DNA from: an uncultured Sphingomonadales bacterium
Lineage (GTDB): Bacteria; Pseudomonadota; Alphaproteobacteria; Sphingomonadales; Sphingomonadaceae
Reading direction: 5' to 3'
Assembly: GCA_903828025.1 (NCBI GenBank)
Contig: CAIKKO010000184.1
Coordinates: forward strand, 1-5,240
DNA length: 5,240 bases
Every line of letters begins with the position of its first letter. Position 1 is the stretch's first letter. Under the pieces are notes generated by a model. The model had not been told where the DNA came from. It saw only the letters and a program-made list of their open reading frames with translations, and did no database searches. This document shows positions 1-5,240 of this stretch, piece after piece. The position numbers and the translations under genes were made by a program.

Positions 1-48
1 CGGCATCCACGCCTTGCGAGAGCTCAATAGCGTACGGCGTGGATGCCG
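1..48. repeat. Inverted repeat, 13-bp perfect arms (paired palindromic units)
   Basis: The arm CGGCATCCACGCC at 1-13 is the exact reverse complement of GGCGTGGATGCCG at 36-48, with 22 bases between. The right arm runs on into a second, shorter palindrome (43-62), so the two stems share bases 43-48 and cannot form at once. The layout fits two REP-like palindromic units in inverted orientation, with the left unit cut by the window edge. Similar GTGGATGCCG...CGGCATGACG units are, from general knowledge, dispersed in many alphaproteobacterial genomes. The repeat is seen directly; the family assignment is inference. Confidence 0.7.
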
Positions 49-62
49 ACCTCCGTCGGCAT
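43..62. repeat. REP-like palindrome, 8-bp stem with CTCC loop
   Basis: ATGCCGAC at 43-50 pairs perfectly with GTCGGCAT at 55-62 around a four-base loop. The flanks (GTGG before, GACGGG after) resemble common extragenic palindromes of alphaproteobacteria. It lies 60 bases beyond the purM stop, so it would form a stable hairpin in the purM 3' untranslated RNA and could protect the transcript end or help stop transcription. No T-run follows it on either strand, so it is not a classical intrinsic terminator. Confidence 0.65.
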
Positions 63-83
63 GACGGGATTTGGGCGGCCGGA

Positions 84-108
84 GCACGACTGCGGCGATT
101 GATCGTGC
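84..108 (-). terminator. Weak hairpin just after purM (possible transcript end)
   Basis: GCACGA at 84-89 is the reverse complement of TCGTGC at 103-108, with a 13-base loop. In the purM transcript this stem begins about 15 bases after the stop codon, the usual place for a terminator. The stem is only six base pairs and is followed by CCGGCCGCC-type sequence, not a U-tract, and an alternative GGCGA/TCGCC pairing (94-98 with 112-116) overlaps it. It may be chance in GC-rich DNA. Confidence 0.2.
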
Positions 109-122
109 GTGTCGCCCCGGCA

Positions 123-1190
123 TCACAGCAGCCAACCGTCCGGCAGGTTCATGTGAACGGCCGGATTGGTCTCACTCGCGATGATCGTCCCGATGCGGCA
201 GACCTGCTCACCCTGCGCCCGCAGCACAGCGATCGCCGCGGCCGCGTCGGATACGACCAGGGCCATGCCGACGCCGCAGTTGAACACACGCAGCATTTCG
301 GCCGGCGCCACCCGGCCCGTGGCGGCTAGCCAGGCGAAAACCGGCGGCACTGGCCAGGCCTGATCCAGCACGGCATCGGTGCCGTCGGGCAGCACGCGCG
401 GCAGATTGCCCGGCAGCCCGCCGCCGGTGATATGCGCCGCCGCCTTCAGCAGCCCGGCGCGGTGCAGCGCCAGAACCGAGCGGACATAGATGCGGGTCGG
501 GGTCATCAGCGCCTCCCCCAACGTTTTCCCGGGCGCGAACGGCGCCGGGTCTGACCAGGACAGCCCGCTGGGCTCGACGATTTTGCGCACCAGCGAATAG
601 CCGTTGGAATGCACACCGGCGCTGCCCAGGGCCAGAATGGCGTCGCCCGGCTCGACCTTGCCCGGCAGCAGCGATCCCCGTTCCGCCGCGCCGACGGAGA
701 AACCGGCGAGGTCATAATCCCCTGCCCCGTACATGCCCGGCATTTCCGCCGTCTCCCCGCCGACAAGGGCGCAGCCGGCCTGTCGGCAGCCCTCCGCGAT
801 GCCGGCGATGACCGCACGCGCCTGACCGACATCCAGCTTGCCGGTGGCGAAGTAGTCGAGGAAGAACAGTGGTTCTGCGCCCTGCACTATGAGATCGTTA
901 ACGCACATGGCGACAAGATCGATGCCGATCGCATCGTGCCGGTTGTGATCGATCGCGAGCTTGACCTTGGTGCCCACGCCGTCGTTGCCCGAAACCAGCA
1001 GCGGGTCTTTGTATCCCGCCGCCTTCAGGTCGAAAAACGCCCCGAAACCGCCGAGTTCGGCATCCGCGCCGGGCCGCGCGGTGGCGCGGGCGAGGGGGCC
1101 GATGGCTTTGACCAGCGCGTTGCCGGCGGCGATGTCGACACCGGCTTTGGCGTAGGAATAGGGCTGCGAAGTGTCGTCGTTTGATGCCAT
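123..1190 (-). CDS. purM: Phosphoribosylformylglycinamidine cyclo-ligase (AIR synthetase)
   Basis: PurM carries out the fifth step of de novo purine synthesis in the cytoplasm, the ATP-dependent ring closure of FGAM to aminoimidazole ribonucleotide. The product is 355 residues, normal for the family, and resembles E. coli PurM over its whole length. Visible signatures are GGFG (47-50), the nucleotide-binding SGNDGVGTK (67-75), DLVAMCVNDL (91-100), GGETAEMPGMY (144-154), HSNGYSLVRK (194-203), ITGGG (254-258) and FNCGVGM (303-309). The start is the ATG at 1190-1188, which directly precedes the conserved YSYAKAGVDI segment. The frame stays open far upstream, but that part is antisense to other genes and has no PurM similarity. 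An AAGGA tract lies about 20 bases before the ATG, too far for a standard ribosome site, and no other in-frame start lies between. purN, often the next gene, is not in the 122 bases that follow. The gene is divergent from the 1341-4682 cluster. Confidence 0.97.
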   Translation of the reverse strand: MASNDDTSQPYSYAKAGVDIAAGNALVKAIGPLARATARPGADAELGGFGAFFDLKAAGYKDPLLVSGNDGVGTKVKLAIDHNRHDAIGIDLVAMCVNDLIVQGAEPLFFLDYFATGKLDVGQARAVIAGIAEGCRQAGCALVGGETAEMPGMYGAGDYDLAGFSVGAAERGSLLPGKVEPGDAILALGSAGVHSNGYSLVRKIVEPSGLSWSDPAPFAPGKTLGEALMTPTRIYVRSVLALHRAGLLKAAAHITGGGLPGNLPRVLPDGTDAVLDQAWPVPPVFAWLAATGRVAPAEMLRVFNCGVGMALVVSDAAAAIAVLRAQGEQVCRIGTIIASETNPAVHMNLPDGWLL

Positions 1191-1340
1191 GGCGCGAGCG
1201 ACTAGCGCTTTCCTTCTTGGATTTCCACTTGGCTTTGGGCAAAAGCGCGCGCAATCGACCGTATGGGCGAAATAGCAGCGCAACACCCGCGTCCAACAAT
1301 CGGAGTTCCTTTGGCCGCCTTGCGCCCAATCTTGCCGTCC
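1191..1340. promoter_or_regulatory. Divergent intergenic region between purM and the DUF2066-like gene
   Basis: These 150 bases separate two divergent genes, so promoters for both directions are expected here. The best leftward candidate for purM is TTGGAC (complement of 1291-1296), 16 bases, then TATTTC (complement of 1269-1274); both boxes match the sigma-70 consensus only partly. No convincing rightward promoter was seen. The region also contains in-frame upstream starts for the rightward gene (ATG 1263, TTG 1311), so part of it may be coding. No operator or riboswitch-like structure was recognised. Confidence 0.4.
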
Positions 1341-2606
1341 ATGCCTAAATGGCCAGCCTGGAGTCGGCGGGCCCGCATCGCCGTGTTCGGCGCGCTGGGC
1401 CTTGCGCTCGCGGCGGGCGGGGCGGTGATCTATGCGCAGATCGAAGGGGATCGCGAGATCGCACCGGTCGCCAGCAACGGCGATTTCGAGGTCACGGGAA
1501 TCGAGGTCAACGCTGCGGGCAAGACCGCCGAGGAGGCGCGGGCCAACGGGTGGAAGCAGGCGCAGCGGCTCGCGTGGGAAAAGCTCTGGAAATCGAACGG
1601 GATGGGCGGCGGCGGTGCGGCCCCCGCGCTCGATGATGGCACCATCGACGGGATGGTTTCGGCCGTGGTGATCGGGCAGGAACAGATCGGCCCGCGCCGC
1701 TATATCGCCACGCTCGGCGTGATTTTCGACCGCGCACGCACCAGCGGCTACCTCGGCATGCAAGGCCAGATCGCGCATTCCGCGCCGCTGCTGGTGATTC
1801 CGGTGCTGACGCAAGGCGGGGTCACTTCGGTGTTTGAGACGCGCACCCCCTGGCAGAAGGCCTGGGCCGAATACCGCACCGGCACGAGCGTGATCGACTA
1901 TGTCCGCCCCAGCGGTGCGGGCGCAGATTCGCTGCTGCTCACCGCCGGGCAGATTTCGCGCCGCAGCCGCAACTGGTGGCGGCTGGTGCTCGATTCGTTC
2001 GGCGCGTCCGATGTGATCATGCCGATGGCGCGGCTTGAGCGGCTGTGGCCCGGCGGCCCGGTGCGCGGCACCTTCACCGCGCGGCGCGGGCCCGACAACC
2101 AGTTCCTCGGCAGCTTCGAACTGACCGCACCCAGCGAAGACAAGCTGCCCGCCATGCTGGCCGAGGCCATCGTCAAGCTCGACGGGATTTATGCCGGCGC
2201 ACTGGCGTCCGGCCAGCTTGCGCCCGATCCTTCGCTCAACTTGCAGCCCGAGATCGATCAGGCGCTGATCGACAGCATCATCGCGAAAGTCGGGCCGACG
2301 CCGTCTGCGGCCACGACGACGGCGACGTCGCCCGATGCTGCGCCGACGGCCGGGGCAACCGCCGTGCCCAACACGGTGATTACCGTGCAGATCGCGACGC
2401 CCGATAGCGCCGCGTTCGATGCCGGGATGACTGCCGTGCGCCGCATCGCGGGCGTGAAGGAAGCGGCGAGCACCAGCCTCGCCATCGGCGGCACGTCGGT
2501 GCTGCGGGTGACGTTTGCGGGCGATATCGAGGCGCTGGCGGCGGCGCTGCGCGCGCAAGGCTGGAAGGTCACCCAAGGGGCCAGCGCGCTCAGCATCCGC
2601 AAGTAG
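1341..2606 (+). CDS. DUF2066-like envelope protein with signal anchor and C-terminal ferredoxin-like domain
   Basis: Function unknown. The 421-residue product begins with a basic stretch and a hydrophobic segment (about 12-32) ending IYAQ, consistent with export or a membrane anchor, so most of it probably lies in the periplasm. Residues about 48-140 have a DUF2066-like pattern: a strand, a helix rich in Ala/Arg (KTAEEARANGWKQAQRLAWE), then a strand ending TLGVIFD. Residues 150-290 continue as an alpha/beta domain. A Pro/Ala/Thr linker (about 318-345) leads to a terminal domain of about 75 residues with a ferredoxin-like alternation. Related proteins can be labelled heavy-metal-associated, but this one has no cysteine, so CxxC metal binding is excluded. 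The start is uncertain: ATG 1341 puts the signal segment near the N-terminus. TTG 1311 has GGAG five bases upstream, and ATG 1263 gives the longest form (447 residues). hdaA follows after 12 bases, suggesting cotranscription. Confidence 0.78.
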   Translation: MPKWPAWSRRARIAVFGALGLALAAGGAVIYAQIEGDREIAPVASNGDFEVTGIEVNAAGKTAEEARANGWKQAQRLAWEKLWKSNGMGGGGAAPALDDGTIDGMVSAVVIGQEQIGPRRYIATLGVIFDRARTSGYLGMQGQIAHSAPLLVIPVLTQGGVTSVFETRTPWQKAWAEYRTGTSVIDYVRPSGAGADSLLLTAGQISRRSRNWWRLVLDSFGASDVIMPMARLERLWPGGPVRGTFTARRGPDNQFLGSFELTAPSEDKLPAMLAEAIVKLDGIYAGALASGQLAPDPSLNLQPEIDQALIDSIIAKVGPTPSAATTTATSPDAAPTAGATAVPNTVITVQIATPDSAAFDAGMTAVRRIAGVKEAASTSLAIGGTSVLRVTFAGDIEALAAALRAQGWKVTQGASALSIRK

Positions 2607-2618
2607 GCGGCTGGCCAA

Positions 2619-3245
2619 ATGTCCCAGATCGCTCTCCCCCTGACCACGGCGGCCAGCGCCGGGACGATCCTGACCGGCCCGTCGCTCGAACCCGTGCTTC
2701 TGGCGCTGGCCGGGGCGGAAACATGGCCGTTCCGGGCCGCTGTGCTCGCAGGCCCGCCGCGTTCGGGCAAAAGCCTGATCGCGCGCTGGTTTGCGCAAAG
2801 CGGCGCAGGCGATGCGCTGGATGATGCCGACAGCCTGCCCGAGGATGCGCTGTTTCACCGCTGGAACCGCGCGCAGGCCGAGGGGCGTCCACTGTTGATC
2901 GTCAGCAATCGCGCGCCGGGGGCCTGGCGGGTCGCGCTGCCCGATCTCGCCTCCCGGCTCGGCGCGGCGCTTATGATCGAGATCGGCGCGCCCGATGACG
3001 ACTTGCTGCGCGGCTTGGTGGAGAGCCACGCGGCGCGGCGCGGGCTGGCGCTGGGCGAGGGGGTGCTGGGCTATGTCCTGCCCCGGCTGGAACGCAGCCA
3101 TGCCGCCGCCGAGGCGCTGGTGGAAACTATTGACAGGCTGTCTCTTGAGCGCAAGGCCGCCGTCACCATATCGCTGGCACGCGATGCTCTCGCCGAACGG
3201 GTCCATGGAGTCCCGGAGGCCGAGCGCCAACCACGCCTGCTTTAG
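2619..3245 (+). CDS. hdaA: DnaA regulatory inactivator HdaA (DnaA-related AAA+ protein)
   Basis: Hda/HdaA proteins bind the DNA-loaded sliding clamp and stimulate ATP hydrolysis by DnaA, which prevents over-initiation of replication. The 208-residue product has the hallmark layout: an N-terminal clamp-binding motif QIALPL (3-8), Walker A GPPRSGKS (45-52), a short acidic Walker B-like ALDDAD (66-71), a sensor I-like LLIVSNR (92-98), the box VII segment LPDLASRL (107-114) with the presumed arginine finger R113, and a sensor II-like LERS with R159 in the small helical lid. LPDLASRL is identical in E. coli Hda. No DnaA domain IV DNA-binding region is present, which separates it from DnaA. It is slightly shorter than E. 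coli Hda. The ATG follows a partial AGGCGG ribosome site by eight bases and lies 12 bases after the preceding stop. Another DnaA-like clamp partner cannot be fully excluded, but the clamp motif plus ATPase domain favours HdaA. Confidence 0.88.
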   Translation: MSQIALPLTTAASAGTILTGPSLEPVLLALAGAETWPFRAAVLAGPPRSGKSLIARWFAQSGAGDALDDADSLPEDALFHRWNRAQAEGRPLLIVSNRAPGAWRVALPDLASRLGAALMIEIGAPDDDLLRGLVESHAARRGLALGEGVLGYVLPRLERSHAAAEALVETIDRLSLERKAAVTISLARDALAERVHGVPEAERQPRLL

Positions 3246-3286
3246 CCGCGCTTGCGCTGGAGCAGTAAAAGAGAGAAACTGTGGCC

Positions 3287-4012
3287 ATGAGCCTCATTGC
3301 CTATCTGGATTCCATCCGCGCGCGCGATCCTGCGCCGCGCTCGCGCTGGGAAATCCTGCTCTATCCGGGGCTTCACGCCGTTGGCTTGCACCGGATTGCG
3401 CATGCGCTGTTTGGCCTGCGGCTCTATTTCCTCGCGCGGCTGGTCAACCACGTTTCTCGCTTCTTCACCGGCATCGACATCCATCCGGGCGCGAAGATCG
3501 GGCGGCATCTGTTCATTGATCACGGCTATACCGTGATTGGCGAGACGGCCGAGATCGGCGACAACGTGACGATCTACCAGTGCGTGACGCTCGGCGGGAC
3601 CAACCCCGCCAACGGCGTTCCGGGCAAGCGGCACCCCACGTTGTGCGACAACGTGATTCTGGGTTCGGGCGCGCAAGTTCTCGGGCCCATCACCGTCGGC
3701 CCGCGCGCGCGCGTCGGCGCGAATGCGGTGGTGACCGAGGACGTGCCCGAAGGCGCGACGATGGTGGGCCTCAAGGCGCGCTCGACGCTGGTGCCGGTCG
3801 AGACCTGGCTCAAGGACTTCATCCCCTATGGCACGCCTTGCAAGGAGCCCTGCGAACCGCTGGGCGGCAGCCGGGTGGATGAGCTGGAGGCCGAAGTGGC
3901 GTTGCTCAAATCGCAGGTTTCTGCATTGCTCTCGGCCCAGTCGCCGTCTGCAGATGCGGCCGACGCGCCCACGCCGATCGGCGGCGGTTCGCGGCGCAGG
4001 AGCCGCAACTGA
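3287..4012 (+). CDS. cysE: Serine O-acetyltransferase (EpsC/CysE type)
   Basis: The enzyme transfers acetyl from acetyl-CoA to L-serine, giving O-acetylserine, the committed precursor of cysteine, in the cytoplasm. The 241-residue product has a helical N-terminus (about 1-60) and a left-handed beta-helix of hexapeptide repeats (about 62-165). Conserved active-site segments are GIDIHPGAKIG (62-72, D64), IDHGYTVIGET (77-87, D78/H79), VTLGGT (100-105) and KRHP (114-117, H116); H79 and D64 match the expected catalytic His-Asp pair. The tail has CKEPCEP (185-191), a heptad-like DELEAEVALLKSQVSALL (198-215) that may form a coiled coil, and a basic end. A GTG at 3281 would add two residues; the GAGAG tract at 3271-3275 is five bases from GTG and 11 from ATG, so either start is possible. 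It lies 41 bases after hdaA with no visible terminator. Many CysE enzymes are inhibited by cysteine through the C-terminal tail; whether this one is cannot be read here. Confidence 0.95.
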   Translation: MSLIAYLDSIRARDPAPRSRWEILLYPGLHAVGLHRIAHALFGLRLYFLARLVNHVSRFFTGIDIHPGAKIGRHLFIDHGYTVIGETAEIGDNVTIYQCVTLGGTNPANGVPGKRHPTLCDNVILGSGAQVLGPITVGPRARVGANAVVTEDVPEGATMVGLKARSTLVPVETWLKDFIPYGTPCKEPCEPLGGSRVDELEAEVALLKSQVSALLSAQSPSADAADAPTPIGGGSRRRSRN

Positions 4013-4014
4013 GC

Positions 4015-4389
4015 GTGCAGGGCAGCGCTGATGCGGGTGGGGCACCTGACCCCACCGTGCTGGCGTTCCCGCAGGTTCGCAAAGAGCCGCAAGTGGCCTT
4101 CGACCGGCTCGAACTGACCAAGATTCTCGATATCTACGGCCGCATGGTCGCCGCCGGGCAATGGCGCGATTATGCCATGACCTTCGAAAAGGATGCGGCG
4201 CATTTCGCCGCCTTCCGCCGCACCGCCGAACGCCCCACCGCGCGCATCGAAAAGCGCCCCGCGCTGCGCGGCAAGCAGGGCATGTGGGCGCTTTATGGCG
4301 AGGCGGGGCAAGTGCTGAAGCGCGGGCACGAACTGTCTGGCGTGCTGTTTCCGCTGGAGCGGCGATTGCTCAAACTGGTCGAGGATTGA
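4015..4389 (+). CDS. DUF2794 domain protein
   Basis: A conserved alphaproteobacterial family with no established function. The 124-residue product contains the family's characteristic run: FDRLEL (29-34), IYGRMVAAGQWRDYAM (40-55), FRRTAERPTARIEKRP (67-82) and LKRGHELSGVL (101-111). It is soluble and rich in Arg and Lys, with no signal or membrane segment. The first 25 residues are low in similarity to the family and poorly constrained. The GTG start at 4015 is two bases after the cysE stop and 12 bases after an AGGAG tract inside cysE (3998-4002). A second GTG at 4057, just after a GC-rich hairpin, is an alternative that still keeps the whole domain. The spacing implies translational coupling with cysE. 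The stop codon overlaps the TTG start of the next gene. Confidence 0.9.
   Translation: MQGSADAGGAPDPTVLAFPQVRKEPQVAFDRLELTKILDIYGRMVAAGQWRDYAMTFEKDAAHFAAFRRTAERPTARIEKRPALRGKQGMWALYGEAGQVLKRGHELSGVLFPLERRLLKLVED
4036..4056 (+). repeat. GC-rich hairpin in the 5' end of the DUF2794 gene
   Basis: GGTGGGG at 4036-4042 pairs perfectly with CCCCACC at 4050-4056 around a seven-base loop. It lies 19 bases inside the GTG-started reading frame and ends immediately before the alternative GTG at 4057. No U-tract follows, so it is not an intrinsic terminator. It could influence translation start choice or RNA processing between cysE and the DUF2794 gene, or be chance in GC-rich coding DNA. Confidence 0.4.
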
Positions 4390-4682
4390 GGCGCGCTGCG
4401 ATCTGTGCGGTGCTGGCTCTGGCAGCTTGCCATTCTGAACCTGCGGCGCACCGCACCAGCTTCGACGGGCCACTCCTGCTGCGCGCGGTCTACCGCGATG
4501 CAGACAGCACCATGGTGCTGGTCATCCCCGAAGGCAGGCCGCAGCGCGGCGATTGCACCGCCCCGCTGCTGATCGACAATGCCACGGGACAGGCGCGCGC
4601 GCTTACCGCCGCCGAAGTGCAGGCGCGGCTGCGCACGATGCAGCTCGCGGGGGCGACGCGCAGCGCCTGCCCCAGCGGCTGA
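4386..4682 (+). CDS. Small predicted lipoprotein, TTG start
   Basis: Not a recognised family. With a TTG start at 4386 the product is 98 residues: MRRA, a hydrophobic stretch (4-14) and a lipobox LAAC with the lipidated cysteine at 15, followed by a mature part of about 84 residues. The absence of Asp at position +2 (His16) is compatible with outer-membrane sorting by the E. coli rule. C57 and C95 are the only other mature-domain cysteines and could form a disulfide. The start overlaps the DUF2794 stop in the four bases TTGA, the classic geometry for coupled re-initiation; GAGGA lies immediately before the TTG, too close for a normal ribosome site. No ATG or GTG in this frame gives a signal peptide; the longer open frame from 4161 is an Arg-rich shadow of the DUF2794 gene. 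The lipobox at the very start makes a real gene likely, but expression is unproven. Confidence 0.68.
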   Translation: MRRAAICAVLALAACHSEPAAHRTSFDGPLLLRAVYRDADSTMVLVIPEGRPQRGDCTAPLLIDNATGQARALTAAEVQARLRTMQLAGATRSACPSG

Positions 4683-4690
4683 ACCAACCC

Positions 4691-5240
4691 TCACCCCTTC
4701 ATCGCGGCCTGCAGCTGGCCGATGATCACCTGGCTCTGCTCCGCGCCTGATTGCGGCACGAAATCGCCCGTGCGGTCCGAAATCTGAGCCCAGTGCGCGG
4801 CGAAGCCCTCGACCGTGCGCTCTTCGGGGGGCAGCAGCGCGCCCTTGTTCATCGTGACCCATGCCGAGTGATAGGCACCCGCGCCCGCGCCGACGATGGC
4901 GTTGCTCGGCGCGTCGTCCGAGACGAGGAACAGCGCCGCCGGGGCCACGTTCTCGGGGCCGAACAGCTTGAACGCCTCGGTCGGGAAGATGTCCTCGGTC
5001 ATGCGCGTGGCGGCCACCGGCACCAGCGTGTTGACCTTGATGTTGTTCTTCGCGCCTTCGAGGTAGAGCGTCTTGGTCAGCCCCGCGAGGCCGAGCTTGG
5101 CCGCGCCGTAGTTGGCCTGGCCGAAATTGCCGAAGAGGCCGGTGGACGAGGCGGTCATCAGGATGCGGCCATAGTTCTGCTCGCGCATCAGGTCCCAGCA
5201 TGCCTTGGTGGCGAAGGCCGAACCGATCAGGTGGACTTTC
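4691..5240 (-). CDS. Short-chain dehydrogenase/reductase, MFE-2/17-beta-HSD4-like, 5' end outside window
   Basis: An NAD(P)-dependent oxidoreductase of the SDR superfamily; the family usually handles hydroxyacyl-CoA, steroid or similar alcohol substrates. The last 182 residues are visible. They include the catalytic serine in ILMTASSTG (26-34 of the visible part), the YxxxK pair as YGAAK (Y44, K48), and NNIKVNTLVPVAATRM in the place of the usual substrate-loop lead-in. The Rossmann TGxxxGxG and NNAG motifs lie upstream, beyond the edge. The tail (visible residues about 122-182), with ERTVEGFAAHWAQISD, resembles the extended end of peroxisomal multifunctional enzyme type 2 dehydrogenase domains, suggesting (3R)-hydroxyacyl-CoA dehydrogenase in fatty-acid oxidation; substrate is inference. 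The frame is intact to position 5239, so the ATG at 5188 is internal. The gene converges on the lipoprotein with eight bases between stops. Confidence 0.93.
   Translation of the reverse strand, partial: KVHLIGSAFATKACWDLMREQNYGRILMTASSTGLFGNFGQANYGAAKLGLAGLTKTLYLEGAKNNIKVNTLVPVAATRMTEDIFPTEAFKLFGPENVAPAALFLVSDDAPSNAIVGAGAGAYHSAWVTMNKGALLPPEERTVEGFAAHWAQISDRTGDFVPQSGAEQSQVIIGQLQAAMKG

Noticed and set aside
39..329. A plus-strand 96-residue frame beginning within the left-edge palindrome.
   Set aside because: Most of it is antisense to the end of purM, its composition is shadow-like, and its start lies inside the repeat.
3130..3135. A perfect TTGACA -35 hexamer inside the end of hdaA that might drive cysE.
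   Set aside because: No acceptable -10 hexamer lies 16-18 bases downstream (AAGGCC at 17 bases), so it is not supported as a promoter.
1191..3230. The purM frame stays open on the minus strand for about 2 kb upstream, giving an apparent 1035-residue protein.
   Set aside because: The extra part is antisense to the DUF2066-like gene and hdaA, is Arg/Gly/His-rich low-complexity sequence typical of shadow frames in high-GC DNA, and has no PurM similarity.
3246..3286. The 41-base gap between hdaA and cysE as a possible terminator or riboswitch.
   Set aside because: It is too short for a known riboswitch and contains no stable stem or T-run.
3826..4473. A 215-residue minus-strand frame opposite cysE, DUF2794 and the lipoprotein.
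   Set aside because: It is fully antisense to three better supported genes and shows no domain or start signal.
4293..5201. A 302-residue minus-strand frame crossing the lipoprotein and SDR genes.
   Set aside because: It overlaps the clear SDR frame on the same strand and is Arg/Gly-rich without recognisable motifs; it is a codon-bias shadow.

Overview
The window is high-GC DNA (roughly two-thirds G+C by eye) with the look of an alphaproteobacterial chromosome, most likely Sphingomonadales. This rests on protein signatures recognised by eye: an HdaA-type DnaA regulator, a DUF2794 protein (an alphaproteobacteria-associated family), and purM transcribed divergently from a DUF2066-like gene followed by hdaA. 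No phage, transposon, CRISPR, tRNA or rRNA features are visible. It reads as ordinary core-genome content with some under-annotated small features.

Layout. Positions 1-122 are non-coding and hold palindromic repeat units downstream of purM. Positions 123-1190 (minus) are purM, the AIR synthetase of purine biosynthesis. Positions 1191-1340 are a divergent intergenic region that must carry leftward and rightward promoters. From 1341 to 4682 on the plus strand runs a compact five-gene cluster: a signal-anchored, cysteine-free DUF2066-like protein (1341-2606); hdaA (2619-3245); cysE (3287-4012); a DUF2794 protein (4015-4389); and a small TTG-started lipoprotein whose start overlaps the DUF2794 stop (4386-4682). 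Positions 4691-5240 (minus) are the 3' part of a short-chain dehydrogenase/reductase gene whose 5' end lies outside the window. It converges on the lipoprotein with only 8 bases between the stop codons.

Functionally, the plus-strand genes have no single shared pathway: an envelope protein, a replication-initiation regulator, the first committed enzyme of cysteine synthesis, an uncharacterised conserved protein and a lipoprotein. Their spacing (12, 41 and 2 bases, then a 4-base overlap) suggests cotranscription. The most useful observations are the lipoprotein, which is easily missed because its only sensible start is TTG, and the paired palindromic repeats at the left edge. I found no convincing evidence of a new multi-gene system.
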